Assembly: GCA_037783415.1 (NCBI GenBank)
Contig: JAZGTN010000052.1
Location: 1,860,001-1,924,000, forward strand
Direction: 5' to 3'
Origin: Leptasterias polaris
Lineage: Eukaryota > Echinodermata > Asteroidea > Forcipulatida > Asteriidae
Length of the DNA: 64,000 nucleotides
Shown here: positions 55,701 to 64,000 of the stretch, piece by piece
How positions within the stretch are numbered: the stretch's first letter is position 1
Layout: every line of letters starts with the position of its first letter
Notes under the pieces: generated by a model
What the model was told of the DNA's origin: nothing
The model's database searches: none
Seen by the model: only the letters and a program-made list of their open reading frames with translations
Program-made: the position numbers and the translations under genes

Positions 55701-58700
55701 TCACAACTAAGATTTGTTGTTTATGTTGTTTTCTCATTCACTTATTGACTGAGAAAGAGATATTTATGAGGGAAAAAAAGTTTGAATTGGATTCACAAAG
55801 TTAGTAGCAATGTGAAGTAGGAATATATCTGGTCCTCAGGTGTTTTAACTGGCGTTTGGCCAGCGGATCATCGTTAAGGGAGAACACTGTTAAAATTATA
55901 AGCTAAAACCATTATGAAATTACCATAATATTACTTCTTACCCAATAGGTTCCCTGCAGCAGCTAGTCGGGTCCCATTTGACTCAATTCAGGTGCACAGC
56001 CCTGTACACGGCAAAGGAGGTCAAGAACTAGGCAAGATGAGTCCAGAGAGAGTTGCTCCCAAAACCGTCTATGTGAGTTCAAAGGCCTCTCATTATTGTT
56101 ACAAATAAAGTCTGAGAAATCCTCTGATTCTGCAGAAGGTTCCCTGAAAATAAACCAAACTTTCCATACGATGAACAGACTTGAAAATATCTCAGTTTAT
56201 GGAGACTTTTCCTCTGTCATGTTGAATGTCATTCTAAATACCTCCCTGATTGTTGTACAAAATCTCCCTGATTGCAAGATGCAAATATTGGCAGCTCTGG
56301 ATTAAGGTATTGAGACACATTCCCGACCAACAAAAGGATTGTCACTCATTCTACCTGGAGATGTCATACATTTTCAAGGGAAGGTATACATTTGGTGATC
56401 ACGTCTTAAAATTCATGGCAATAAAAACTTATTTGTTAGAAGTACAGCAGCTTTCGATTGTATAAAGCATTTTGAGATTCATTTCACCTCCAAGTTATGT
56501 GGTTACGTAAAAAGATATCCGTTTTTAATGCCCCAAAATTTGAATCTGAGAAACGTTACTGTCAGAAACGTTTCTCAGATTGTGAATTCCTGTTTGGGAT
56601 TATTCTTCCTGTGTGGACTTATTCGCCTCGGATTTTCGGCGATATCTCAAAAATGCGCCCACCTTTTAATATGAAATTTTCACAGGTTAGTTTTATGTTA
56701 TATATCTACATTTCTCTAAGATTAAAACGATAGAACAGTTGCAAAAACCAAAGGAATACTTTGCCTTTAAAGAAGCTAAGGCCTTCTTGATGAGAAATTC
56801 AGGGCCCAATTTCATGGCTCTGCTTACCGCCGAATTCTGCGCTTGCAATCACCATTCTCCGCTTACCGAGCAAGCGCTAAATTTCTGCACTAGCTGTGTA
56901 AGCGTAGAATGCCTAGTAACGTGGACTACGCAAGCGCACAAACAAAAGTTCCCTGCTAACTCGTGAAATACGCTCGACGTAAGCGCGGAATTCCCTGCTT
57001 CCGTTAACGCTGATTCTTTGCTTACGGTAAGCAAAGCCATGAAATTGGGCCCAGGTTGGGCATGATGTGGAGATGAAGAATTTGCCCCAGGACCATGCAG
57101 CATGGAGAAGTCCATACAATTATTCTTAAACTCATGTACAGGAGCTGTCTATAAAAGGCAGGATACCAATGATGATGATTGCCTAAAACATTCGTACTAC
57201 TTAATTTCTTCCAGGGCAGTCGAGATGTCCAGTCCAAGCTAACCGATATCAACAAAATAACGAACCCAAAGAAGGTAGAGGAATTTTAAATCATACCCGA
57301 ACGAGTTTCCCGGGGAAAAAATTACTATTTGTTAAACGATTTTATATCTTTCAGTCACAAAATATCAACAAAATAAAATAATGAAGAAGTAAATAAACAG
57401 AAGACTTTCAAAAATCTTACATTTTACTCCTATTAAAACGAAAGAGCTTTCTCTTTGTTGTTGACTATAAGGCCATTGAAAACAGTTTCAACCAATGTTG
57501 AGCTTTCAATCAAAGGAAAGACAAACAAACAAAAGCTCTGCAAGGAAAACATTTTTTCTTTTGCAAACATTTTCAATTTATATTGATCTTTAACAAAATC
57601 AGCTCCATATAGACCCATTGCACAACGTGCAGCGCACTTACACGCGCGTCGCCTTTCCGCCATTTTGGGAGTCAAAATGTGTACAAAAGGAATTGACTCC
57701 CAAAAAGCATACTCACCTCCAAACAATGCGCATTTTCCATTTCTGCCTTTTTTTGAGTCGATTCCTTTTGTGCACATTTTGACTCCCAAAATGGTGGACA
57801 GGGCTGCGCGTTGTGCAATGGGTCTATATAAAAAACTTGTTATGATGAAGGGTTCTGAAAAACTTCCCGATTAGTTATGGGTGATTAGGTGTTATATTTA
57901 ACAATCCATGTTTATGTTTTGTGAGACAAATACATGACCCTTTAGAACCTGCCAGCCAACAGGTTTTGGAGGATGCAGTAACTTAATGGGCAATTGGTAA
58001 ATGTGGGGTTTTGTATTACAAATTCTCCACAGCATGGTAAGAGGCAATCCAAAACGCAGACTAAAAAGCTGCCAGAGGTCGGTCTGGACTACGATGTATC
58101 CGTCTTACAGGGTGCCCTGGGAGAGGTCCATGTCTTTGCTCGGGATGAGGACGATGTGACGGTACATCGTCATGACAGCCGTACAGGAATGGTAAGCTTG
58201 GCTGAGCGGTCTAGTGTACTGGTCTTGTGCACCAGACTCAAGTTCTGGTGGGCAAGTTGTTAGGGTGTGGGTCCCAGTCATGACACTTGTGTTCTTGAGC
58301 AAGACACTTCACCTAAATTGCTCATCTTCGACCAGCAGTATTAATATGGGTGCCTGTGAGTGCAAAGATGTTTTCTTGTGAATGATTTAGCTTAATAGTG
58401 CGCTACATACTTGTCATCACAGGGCTGTGTACTCCCCGGGGAGCTGAGATGGTTGAAGGAATGAAATAAATGGCCCACTTTGAGGGCAGAGATGGTTCTT
58501 GTGATTGATTTAGCTTGGTGCGCTACATACACGGCAGCACAGGGCTGTATACTCCACAGGGAGCTGAGATAGTGTAAAAAAGGAGTAGGCCGTCATGTAG
58601 AAGTCAAAAGGCAGTTGCTCATTGGCCCATCCTGTGCTTTGTGCGTACATAGCTGTATGTTTCCATTGTTTCATAATCTGTTCATCTCTAAGATGACTGC

Positions 58701-61700
58701 AGGATATTATCAATGGAGGGAGGTCTCTGCATTACAAAAACTTCAAAAGTATGTGTTTGGGAAAACCACTAGATTGCAGGACTTTAGGCCAATTTCATAG
58801 CGCTGCTGAACGGTAAGCAAATTTCTGTGCAAACTGTAGCAGAAAAACTTGCTTAAGCATAAGCGTATTCCACAGGTTAGCAATAAAATTAGGTGGCCAG
58901 CTTGCGCGTTCACAATGGATTTGCATTTTTGCATCATTCATATTCATGCAGTAAGCACCGGAAGGTTAGCATGCCTTTTCGTGTGCTTACGGTTAGCAGC
59001 GCTATGAAATAGAAACTTGCACAGTAAGCACAAAAAGCTGTTAAGCAGCTCTATGAAACTGGGCCATTGTCAGTTGTGTGGTTACTGGCCCATTGCTAAA
59101 ATTACCGGACTCTGGTCAGTGATCCAGTGGGTTTGTCAGGCCATGCATATGTACAAAACATAATTAACAAAAATTAACCTATTTTTACTGTTCCCGATTC
59201 TCCCTTTTTGTATGCAATATTCCAGACGATGTCAAGTAAGGTTGGAACGGCAAGAACGTCTGCTGCACTGCCAGCTAATAAGGAGCCGAAGTACAAGGTG
59301 AATATAATACGATTATAATTTGGGAATCAGATTAGCGTAGTTGTTTCTTTCCCTGCCTTTCACATCTGGGGAACCAGATTCAAACCCCACCTTAAACCAG
59401 AGACTTGCATTTGGATTGGGGTTTTCAGTTCCTGCCTGGTTCCGTGGGTTTTCTCTAGTTGTGGTTGTCCTCTCAAAATGATTTTTGTTTTAAAGAAACT
59501 AAACTGATTTCATAGATTTCTTGGCGAACAAATTGTGGTTCTGTGGACCCCAATTTTATCTATTCAACCTGAGTGAAAGTTTAACTATTTCATTTGTTTG
59601 ATTTTTTTTTAGAGCTTGAAGCCAGATCCGATCCTGTCCCTGAGGAGAATTATTGGTTTTGGAGGATGTACGACGAGAGAGGTTGGTGTCCTCCTGTTGC
59701 TTGCTAAAGTGAAATGTGGGGGTGGAACTTCAAAATCAGTTCCTCGTTAATATTTATTAATCCCTGGCTTTATGGCAATTACAGGTTGAATGACTTCTAA
59801 CTGGCACCCCTGAACAAAAATATCAACAACAAAAGATAGACCGTCATATTTCTGTCAGAAATATTTCCCTCTGAAATGAAGTCATATTCAAGAAAACTGT
59901 ATCTGAAAACCTTTAAAAAATGCAACAGCTGATTTTGGTTGTTGCAACCAAAATGAAGGACAATGTGTTTACATGCTGAAAATTGTGCATGGTTTTCACT
60001 ATTTTGTCTGTGACTTACACAATGGATTGAGCCCAAATTTTCACAGGTTTGTTATTTCATGAATATGGATGATCACACAAAATATGAACACTACATGGAC
60101 TATTTTGTCAGCTCTACCAATCCTGTGTAAACTAAAGCATTTGAAGAAACAGAATCATGCACACGTTGGGACCAACTTGATTCCGGAAGTTTAAATACAC
60201 GCTAGACTTACACAGTCTATTGTCAGAAGCAGCCGGTATCCACACATCTGATCCTGTCTACTCCGTCACTGTTTTTTGTTAAGTTTTCACAATAAATTTT
60301 ATCACAACAGGTTTTATGGACAGCTAACGGTACTCATATTGTCTACCCATGCCATGCCGTCATCGTCTGCATGGAGGTCAAATCAGGTCACCAGCGATTC
60401 CTCATTGGTCATACGGACAAGGTAATCAGCACACAGCATTTTCACGTTCAGAGCCAATTTTTTGAAAGCTGTTTAGCACAAAAATTTGCTAAGCACAGAG
60501 GGAAGGCCATTTAATAAAAAATTAAACATAAACATTTAGTTCCTAGCGCAGTTGTAAGTGTAAGTTTCCTGCAAGGCTAATTTGTTGGTGTTTGCAGTGG
60601 ACTTAAACTGCCCTTTGTAATAAACTTTGACACCTATCTGGGTTTTTTTCCGTGGTCAGGTTTCGAGTTTAAGCTTCAACCGGAACACAACACTCCTGGC
60701 CTCAGCGCAGACTGGTCAGCAGTCTGTGGTCAGAGTCTGGAAATATCAGAAAGGAGAATGTCTGGCCATGTTCAGGACACACGCCCAGTCTGTCTTCTGT
60801 CTCAGGTAGGTGACCAGACTAAAGAGATCTTCATTCCAGCAATAATAATTATTAAAGGCTGTGTCGGAATTAATGACTTCTGTGGTGGCTATGGCCAGAT
60901 TGCTCAAAAAGCCTATTCTTCAATGTTGTCGCTTTCAACAAAAGTTTTTATTTTTTTTTTTTTTTTTTTTATGCAAGTTCGCCCCAAACAAGGCTAAAAG
61001 CCACTCTTGGTAAGGGGCTATAAGAGGAAAATTATAAAACATGAAAAGAACTCAGGAGAGCTGGAGGTAGGAATTGATATTCCTCTTGAAACAGTCTAGA
61101 TTGTAGGATGAAGGGAAACATGCACCAGGCAAGGAGTTCCAAAGAGATGCAGTACGTGGAATAAAGCTGTTGGAATGGCTCTTTGTTCTACATCTCAGCA
61201 AATTAAGAGTGTATGGGTGAGAAGAAGCAGAAAGTCTGGTTTCACGCTCAAACACTCTGACAGGAGGAACTAGGTCGGACACACTGGTGGCACATTTACC
61301 ATGAAAATATCTGTAGAAAAGACACAGGCTGGCTACAGACCTACGGTGGGAAAGAGGTTGTAACGTTGATCCCAACACTTCACCAACAAGATTAACAATA
61401 CGCTTCTGCACCCTATCTAGTAAAGATAAATAACAGGCAGAAGCTCCGGCCCAGATGTGACAACAGTACTCCAATAGGGGACGTATAGTTGTCTTATACA
61501 GGTAGAGAATAGCATCAGGAGGTAAGAACTTCCGAGCTCGGTAAAGACAGCCAACTCGCATGGAAGCACTCTTTGCAATGCCTGAGATATACCTTTCCCA
61601 ACTGGCGTTGGTGGAGATGTCAATTCCAAGAAGGCGAAAATCTGCTACCTCAGGCAAAGTCAATGGACCCATATGAATAGATGGAAATGTAACATCTCTT

Positions 61701-64000
61701 GAGCGAGACAGAGAAAGAAGTTTAGTTTTCTTTGCATTGAAGGTTACTAGCCAATCATTCCCCCACTTTAGCACATTCTCTAAGTCAGTGTTTAGTGAGA
61801 CACCAACCTCACAGCGAGAAGTGTTGGAAGAGTTAGGGGAAACACAGAAGAGAGTTGAATCATCAGCATACATGGCGAGCTGAGACAAAACTTCATCGGG
61901 CAGATCATTAATGTAAACAAGAAAGAGAGTGGGACCAAGTACTGAGCCTTGCGGAACACCGGAATTGATAGAACAGGTAGGAGAAGATTGACCCTCAAGG
62001 GCAACCTTCAACTTGCGATTGGAAAGGAAAGCAGAGATTATAGATAGCATTCTTCCTGACACACCATATGACTGAAGCTTGTGGAGCAGGCCAGTATGCC
62101 ATACTTTGTCGAAGGCCTTGGAGATGTCCAATGCTACAACACGAGCCTCACCCCTGCGATCTAAAGCCCTACTAAAATGATCGGTAATTAGGGAAAGCAG
62201 GTCACCAGTTGAGCGGGAATGGCGAAACCCAAACTGGCAGTCAGTTAGAAGGTCATTGTCCTCCAGGTATCCAAGGAGCTGTTGATTGACGAAGCATTCA
62301 AAGATCTTACTTATTATGGGAAGCAGACTAATAGGACGATAATTAGTAGCTTCAGAACGCTCACCAGCACCCTTAAAGACAGGGACAACGGATGCCACTT
62401 TCCAGGATGAAGGAAACACAGAGACTGCCAAGCACATATTGAACAGCTTGGCAAGAATGGATGAAAGTTCAGGGGAACACATTTTCAAAACAATTACAGG
62501 GATTCCATCAGGGCCAGTAGCCTTGGAGGCATCCAAGGAATTAATAATCCGGGCAATCTTCTTTGGAGTGATAAGAGGTTCAGATACAACAGTGGCTGTA
62601 CGAGATGGAAAGGCAGAAAGTGGATGCCCCTCATCATTGAGTGTGGAGTTAGATGCAAAGTTGTCAGCAAAAAGGTTTGCCTTATCTTGAGGAGAAGTAA
62701 GAACTTCGGGTCCATGAAAAAGAGGAGGAATGGAGGACTTGTTGCGGTTCAGTACACTATTGGCAATTCGCCAAAAGTCCCTTGAACCAAGCCGCTGTGA
62801 TGAAATAGAACTAGCAACAGAGTTGGCATATTGCTTCTTAGCATCCTCTAAAACTCTCTTACATCGATTTCGAGCTTCATGGAAAAGACGCTTACTGTCC
62901 AAAGTTCCTAAAAGATGATACTTCTTAAAAAAATGGTTACGATGGGCAATTGCTGCAGCACAGGCCGGAGTGTACCAAGGTTGAGAATGGGCCTTGATCT
63001 GGTAGGTACGCGAGGGGATGTAAATCTCCATACCAAGGTTAATCCATTGGGATAACTCATCTGCCGCCAAATCAGGACCAAGACTTAGAATCCACGACCA
63101 CGGCACATCTGCGAGAAAACATCGAAAACCATCCCAGTCAGCCTTTCCAAACTGAAAAACAGTACGATGAAAAGGCTGAAATGTAGTTGTTGGAGAAGAA
63201 TATGAGACGGAAACAGAGACAATCGAGTGATCCGAGTTACCAATTGGAGGCAAGACTTTGGCAACACAGTCATCTGGGTTAGAACACAAGAAGAGGTCAA
63301 GCAAGTACCTTCCATCGGAAGCACGATGAGATATTGATTATGAGATATTATGAGATATTGCCTAGCATCACAAGGCTGGACGGCCACTTCAAGTTGAGGG
63401 CTACACTTAACTGATTCGGGCTGTCGACCCAAATCAACTGTCACCAGGGGCACGTCGCCACCAACTCCTGGGGCTGAAACAGGGTTAACCCCTTCACAGT
63501 CCGTAAGGATGTAGGCATGGATATCTAGGAGCCTGGCTGGTATAGCAGAATGCACTACCTTCCCAACTTTTTACAATGCAATTATGCTTAAGTGCCTTGC
63601 TCAGGGGCACAAGTGTCACGACTGGGATTCGAGCCCACACTCTGCTGCTGACAACACCAGAGCTTCGGTCCAGTGAACTAGAACGCTTGGCCACGACACG
63701 CCTTATTATGAGATATCGCCTCACATCACAAGGCCGGACGATTCTTACAGTTTTGAGTCTTTCAATCAAATGACAAAGATATACTCGGATGTTTAAATAC
63801 AAAACAAATCATGAATTGATGGAATTTTCCATTTAATTCGGCTTCACCTCATTGAATTTAACATTAAATGTTCTCACCGTTGCACTCGTAAACGTTAAGT
63901 TGTTTACTCATTGTCAGGCAGTACTGTAATAATCTCTGTATATTATTCCTGCAGTTTCTCTATCAATGGGTCTGTACTGTGTGGTGTTGGCAAAGATGGT
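52681..64000 (+). CDS. WDR90: WDR90, 5' part, at least 11 exons, 3' incomplete
   Basis: WDR90 (POC16 in Chlamydomonas) is a large centriole/cilium protein. It has an N-terminal microtubule-binding CFAP20/DUF667 domain and many WD40 repeats, and in human cells it helps hold the centriole inner scaffold. Exons are 52681-52772, 53594-53909, 55395-55689, 55949-56072, 57215-57274, 58033-58191, 59226-59297, 59613-59681, 60311-60421, 60660-60805 and 63955 to the edge. Every junction uses GT/AG and the phases join without a break. The first four exons give the CFAP20 domain; the next three give a poorly conserved linker; the last four start the WD40 part (IIGFGG, YPCHAVIV, GHTDK, CGVGKDG). The initiator exon was not found; it must lie upstream and end in phase 1. 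Confidence 0.93.
53594..53909 (+). CDS. WDR90: WDR90 exon b (CFAP20 core)
   Basis: Starts DKTLKSTVFRITGSIPAGNY and contains LPRTSTQSLGLTGRYLYLL and FREFKSTSTWLQFPF, the most conserved DUF667 blocks. I placed the donor at GGTAGGG (53910), in phase 1, because this joins in frame to exon c. An earlier donor would lose about ten residues. Confidence 0.88.
53999..54113 (-). mobile_element. tRNA-derived SINE, copy B partner
   Basis: Same element as 41692-41812 at the same place in the duplicate, here in the intron just after exon b. Confidence 0.75.
54513..54931 (+). mobile_element. Full-length tRNA-derived SINE unique to copy B
   Basis: The head is tRNA-Leu/Ser-like: box A GGCCGAGCGGATAAGAGC and box B GGGTTCGAGTCCC. 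A central domain follows (GGATGGGACGTAAAGCCGTT). The tail GCGCTATATAAGAAGCC ends in (ATT)n. Copy A has the empty site GGGTCATAGATTG (42177-42189). It inserted after the duplication. Confidence 0.88.
55395..55689 (+). CDS. WDR90: WDR90 exon c (end of CFAP20 domain)
   Basis: Contains WTILLLDFQYILSMYLNRRY, SHLKSVRLCANIFIKNLFTS and MAFPVPKGGHWQDLYDFI. Donor GTGAGT. This end of the domain carries the conserved lineup HLKSVRLC seen across WDR90 and CFAP20 relatives. Confidence 0.92.
55949..56072 (+). CDS. WDR90: WDR90 exon d (linker)
   Basis: Acceptor CCCAATAG, donor GTGAGT. Completes an arginine codon with the previous exon, then reads FPAAASRVPFDSIQVHSPVH onward to APKTVY in frame, ending in phase 0. 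Confidence 0.88.
56377..56766 (-). mobile_element. 390-bp TTAA-type element in a WDR90 intron
   Basis: The right flank is TTAA (56767-56770); the left flank has mutated to TTCA (56373-56376). The ends are AGGGAAGGTATACATTTGG and, inward from the right, AGGCAAAGTATTCCTTTGG. The centre forms a perfect stem AATCTGAGAAACGTT / AACGTTTCTCAGATT. Confidence 0.75.
56802..57052. mobile_element. 251-bp hairpin element with GGGCCCAATTTCATGGCT ends
   Basis: The inverted termini GGGCCCAATTTCATGGCT are exact. Repeated GCTTACCG and AAGCG motifs throughout alternate strand. A diverged relative is at 58787-59065. Confidence 0.85.
57215..57274 (+). CDS. WDR90: WDR90 exon e (linker)
   Basis: Sixty bases, phase 0 at both ends, reading GSRDVQSKLTDINKITNPKK. 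Acceptor TTCTTCCAG, donor GTAGAG. Poorly conserved region, so supported mainly by splice sites and frame. Confidence 0.75.
57611..57825. mobile_element. 215-bp inverted-repeat element
   Basis: Inverted arms of roughly 90 bp start AGACCCATTGCACAACG and include CGCCATTTTGGGAGTCAAAA. The flanks are ATAT on both sides. The AGACC termini resemble those of the element at 42206-42376. Confidence 0.85.
58033..58191 (+). CDS. WDR90: WDR90 exon f (linker)
   Basis: 53 codons, phase 0 at both ends: HGKRQSKTQTKKLPEVGLDY, then DVSVLQGALGEVHVFARDED onward to DSRTGM. Donor GTAAGC. A SINE begins about seven bases after the exon end. Confidence 0.8.
58198..58580 (+). mobile_element. tRNA-derived SINE next to a splice donor
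   Basis: Head TGGCTGAGCGGTCTAGTG with a decayed box B (GTGTGGGTCCCAGTC), then ACACTTGTGTTCTTGAGCAA as in the SINE at 54513. The 3' part is present twice in tandem (GGGCTGTRTACTCC ... GGGAGCTGAGAT at about 58424-58450 and 58543-58570). Confidence 0.7.
58787..59065. mobile_element. Diverged hairpin element, GGCCAATTTCATAG ends
   Basis: The left end GGCCAATTTCATAGCGCTGC pairs with the right end GCAGCTCTATGAAACTGGGCC, about 279 bp apart. Internal GCTTACGGTTAGCAGC matches the style of 56802-57052. Confidence 0.7.
59226..59297 (+). CDS. WDR90: WDR90 exon g (linker)
   Basis: Twenty-four codons, phase 0 at both ends, TMSSKVGTARTSAALPANKE then PKYK. Acceptor TATTCCAG, donor GTGAAT. Confidence 0.75.
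59613..59681 (+). CDS. WDR90: WDR90 exon h (entry to WD40 region)
   Basis: Reads SLKPDPILSLRRIIGFGGCT then TRE. The I-I-G-F-G-G signature precedes the first propeller blade in WDR90. Acceptor follows a T-run; donor GTTGGT is weak but the frame joins perfectly. Confidence 0.88.
59800..60110. repeat. Diverged small-element remnant in intron
   Basis: GAGCCCAAATTTTCACAGGT followed by TTGTTATTTCATGAATAT resembles the family at 37030-37400. An internal stem TTTTGGTTGTTGCAACCAAAA lies at 59933-59953. Confidence 0.5.
60311..60421 (+). CDS. WDR90: WDR90 exon i (WD40)
   Basis: 37 codons: VLWTANGTHIVYPCHAVIVC then MEVKSGHQRFLIGHTDK. The GHTDK is the blade-closing GH motif. Phase 0 at both ends. Confidence 0.92.
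60660..60805 (+). CDS. WDR90: WDR90 exon j (WD40)
   Basis: VSSLSFNRNTTLLASAQTGQ followed by VRVWKYQKGECLAMFRTHAQ, a typical blade with the terminal V-W. Donor GTAGGT, phase 2. Confidence 0.92.
60945..63320 (-). mobile_element. Jockey/CR1-group LINE in WDR90 intron, antisense
   Basis: The 3' end on the minus strand is a poly(A) tract (about 20 A, the T-run at 60951-60970). The body is one uninterrupted frame. The element is 5' truncated inside the endonuclease at about 63320. Orientation opposite to the gene avoids its transcription signals. Confidence 0.85.
61052..63304 (-). CDS. LINE endonuclease end, reverse transcriptase and C-terminal tail
   Basis: A 750-codon frame without a stop. It starts at the end of the endonuclease (LDLFLCSNPDDC, GNSDHSIVSV) and has a linker with SQPWYTPACAAAIAHR. 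The polymerase shows KATGPDGIPV, NYRPISLLPIISKIFE, FGFRHSRSTGDLL, ALDISKAFDKVWH, SGVPQGSVLGPTLFLVYIND and the catalytic MYADDSTLF. The tail shows DFRLLGIDIS and TASLWNSLPGACF. The initial methionine is incidental because the N-terminus was lost on insertion. The intact frame implies a young insertion. Confidence 0.88.
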   Translation of the reverse strand: MLDLFLCSNPDDCVAKVLPPIGNSDHSIVSVSVSYSSPTTTFQPFHRTVFQFGKADWDGFRCFLADVPWSWILSLGPDLAADELSQWINLGMEIYIPSRTYQIKAHSQPWYTPACAAAIAHRNHFFKKYHLLGTLDSKRLFHEARNRCKRVLEDAKKQYANSVASSISSQRLGSRDFWRIANSVLNRNKSSIPPLFHGPEVLTSPQDKANLFADNFASNSTLNDEGHPLSAFPSRTATVVSEPLITPKKIARIINSLDASKATGPDGIPVIVLKMCSPELSSILAKLFNMCLAVSVFPSSWKVASVVPVFKGAGERSEATNYRPISLLPIISKIFECFVNQQLLGYLEDNDLLTDCQFGFRHSRSTGDLLSLITDHFSRALDRRGEARVVALDISKAFDKVWHTGLLHKLQSYGVSGRMLSIISAFLSNRKLKVALEGQSSPTCSINSGVPQGSVLGPTLFLVYINDLPDEVLSQLAMYADDSTLFCVSPNSSNTSRCEVGVSLNTDLENVLKWGNDWLVTFNAKKTKLLSLSRSRDVTFPSIHMGPLTLPEVADFRLLGIDISTNASWERYISGIAKSASMRVGCLYRARKFLPPDAILYLYKTTIRPLLEYCCHIWAGASACYLSLLDRVQKRIVNLVGEVLGSTLQPLSHRRSVASLCLFYRYFHGKCATSVSDLVPPVRVFERETRLSASSHPYTLNLLRCRTKSHSNSFIPRTASLWNSLPGACFPSSYNLDCFKRNINSYLQLS
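63321..63584. other. Intron sequence with TGAGATATT repeats
   Basis: TTATGAGATATTATGAGATA around 63337-63358 and the phrase CATCACAAGGCTGGACGGCC recur in altered form at 63704-63745. Not recognised as coding. Confidence 0.4.
63585..63705 (-). mobile_element. tRNA-derived SINE head, antisense
   Basis: The minus strand reads GTGGCCAAGCGTTCTAG (box A), GAGTGTGGGCTCGAATCCCA (box B) and GTCGTGACACTTGTGCCCC, the same SINE family as 54513. Only the 5' part is present. Confidence 0.75.
63955..64000 (+). CDS. WDR90: WDR90 exon k (WD40), cut by window edge
   Basis: After a CTGCAG acceptor, the first base completes a serine codon with exon j, and the frame continues FSINGSVLCGVGKDG, a conserved blade of WDR90. 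The exon continues past the window. Confidence 0.88.

Noticed and set aside
61052..63304. Host gene or retrovirus-like polymerase
   Set aside because: It has non-LTR LINE order (endonuclease then reverse transcriptase), no long terminal repeats, no protease or integrase, and a poly(A) end.

Overview
This is non-coding-rich animal genomic DNA. It shows short exons with GT/AG introns, many non-LTR retrotransposons, tRNA-derived SINEs and a dense load of small inverted-repeat elements. No prokaryotic gene organisation is visible. The repeats (GGGCCCAATTTCATRG hairpin elements, TTAA-flanked elements with internal hairpins, tRNA-derived SINEs with a GCGCTATATAAG tail) and the WDR90 exons suggest a marine invertebrate deuterostome, most likely an echinoderm of sea-star type. 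That assignment is inference from remembered repeat families, not from a search.

Layout. 1-4210: a copy of a dispersed sequence also present at 46955-48012, broken by a 2-kb TTAA-flanked inverted-repeat transposon (153-2169) that has a second one nested inside. 4560-4740 (-): the proline/glycine/tyrosine-rich first coding exon of an unidentified gene. 5130-10134: two foldback elements built from inverted tandem arrays with 21-bp and 42-bp units. 10141-14085: small elements and a decayed CR1-like LINE carrying a TTAA element in its reading frame. 14202-22193: an 8-kb foldback element with a perfect 8-bp target duplication; inside it sits a Tx1-like LINE that was itself hit by a CR1-like LINE. 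22200-38350: LINE and SINE fragments, minisatellites and long stretches where I recognise nothing. 38350-42710 and 49242-55270: two direct copies of a segment holding the first recognised exon(s) of WDR90. 52681-64000 (+): the 5' part of WDR90, at least 11 exons, running off the right edge, with an intact antisense LINE in the tenth intron between recognised exons.

The only confidently identified host gene is WDR90 (a centriole/cilium WD40 protein with an N-terminal CFAP20/DUF667 domain). Its exon phases are mutually consistent across all eleven exons, and the upstream duplicated copy has lost most of exon 2 and gained a small transposon.

The most unusual content is a set of foldback elements that share the terminal motif ATGGTG. 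Two of the three show 8-bp target duplications in the same register. Each has its own subterminal satellite (period 12, 21 or 42 bp). The segmental duplications also supply natural empty sites, so several insertions can be dated relative to the duplications and their target-site duplications read directly.
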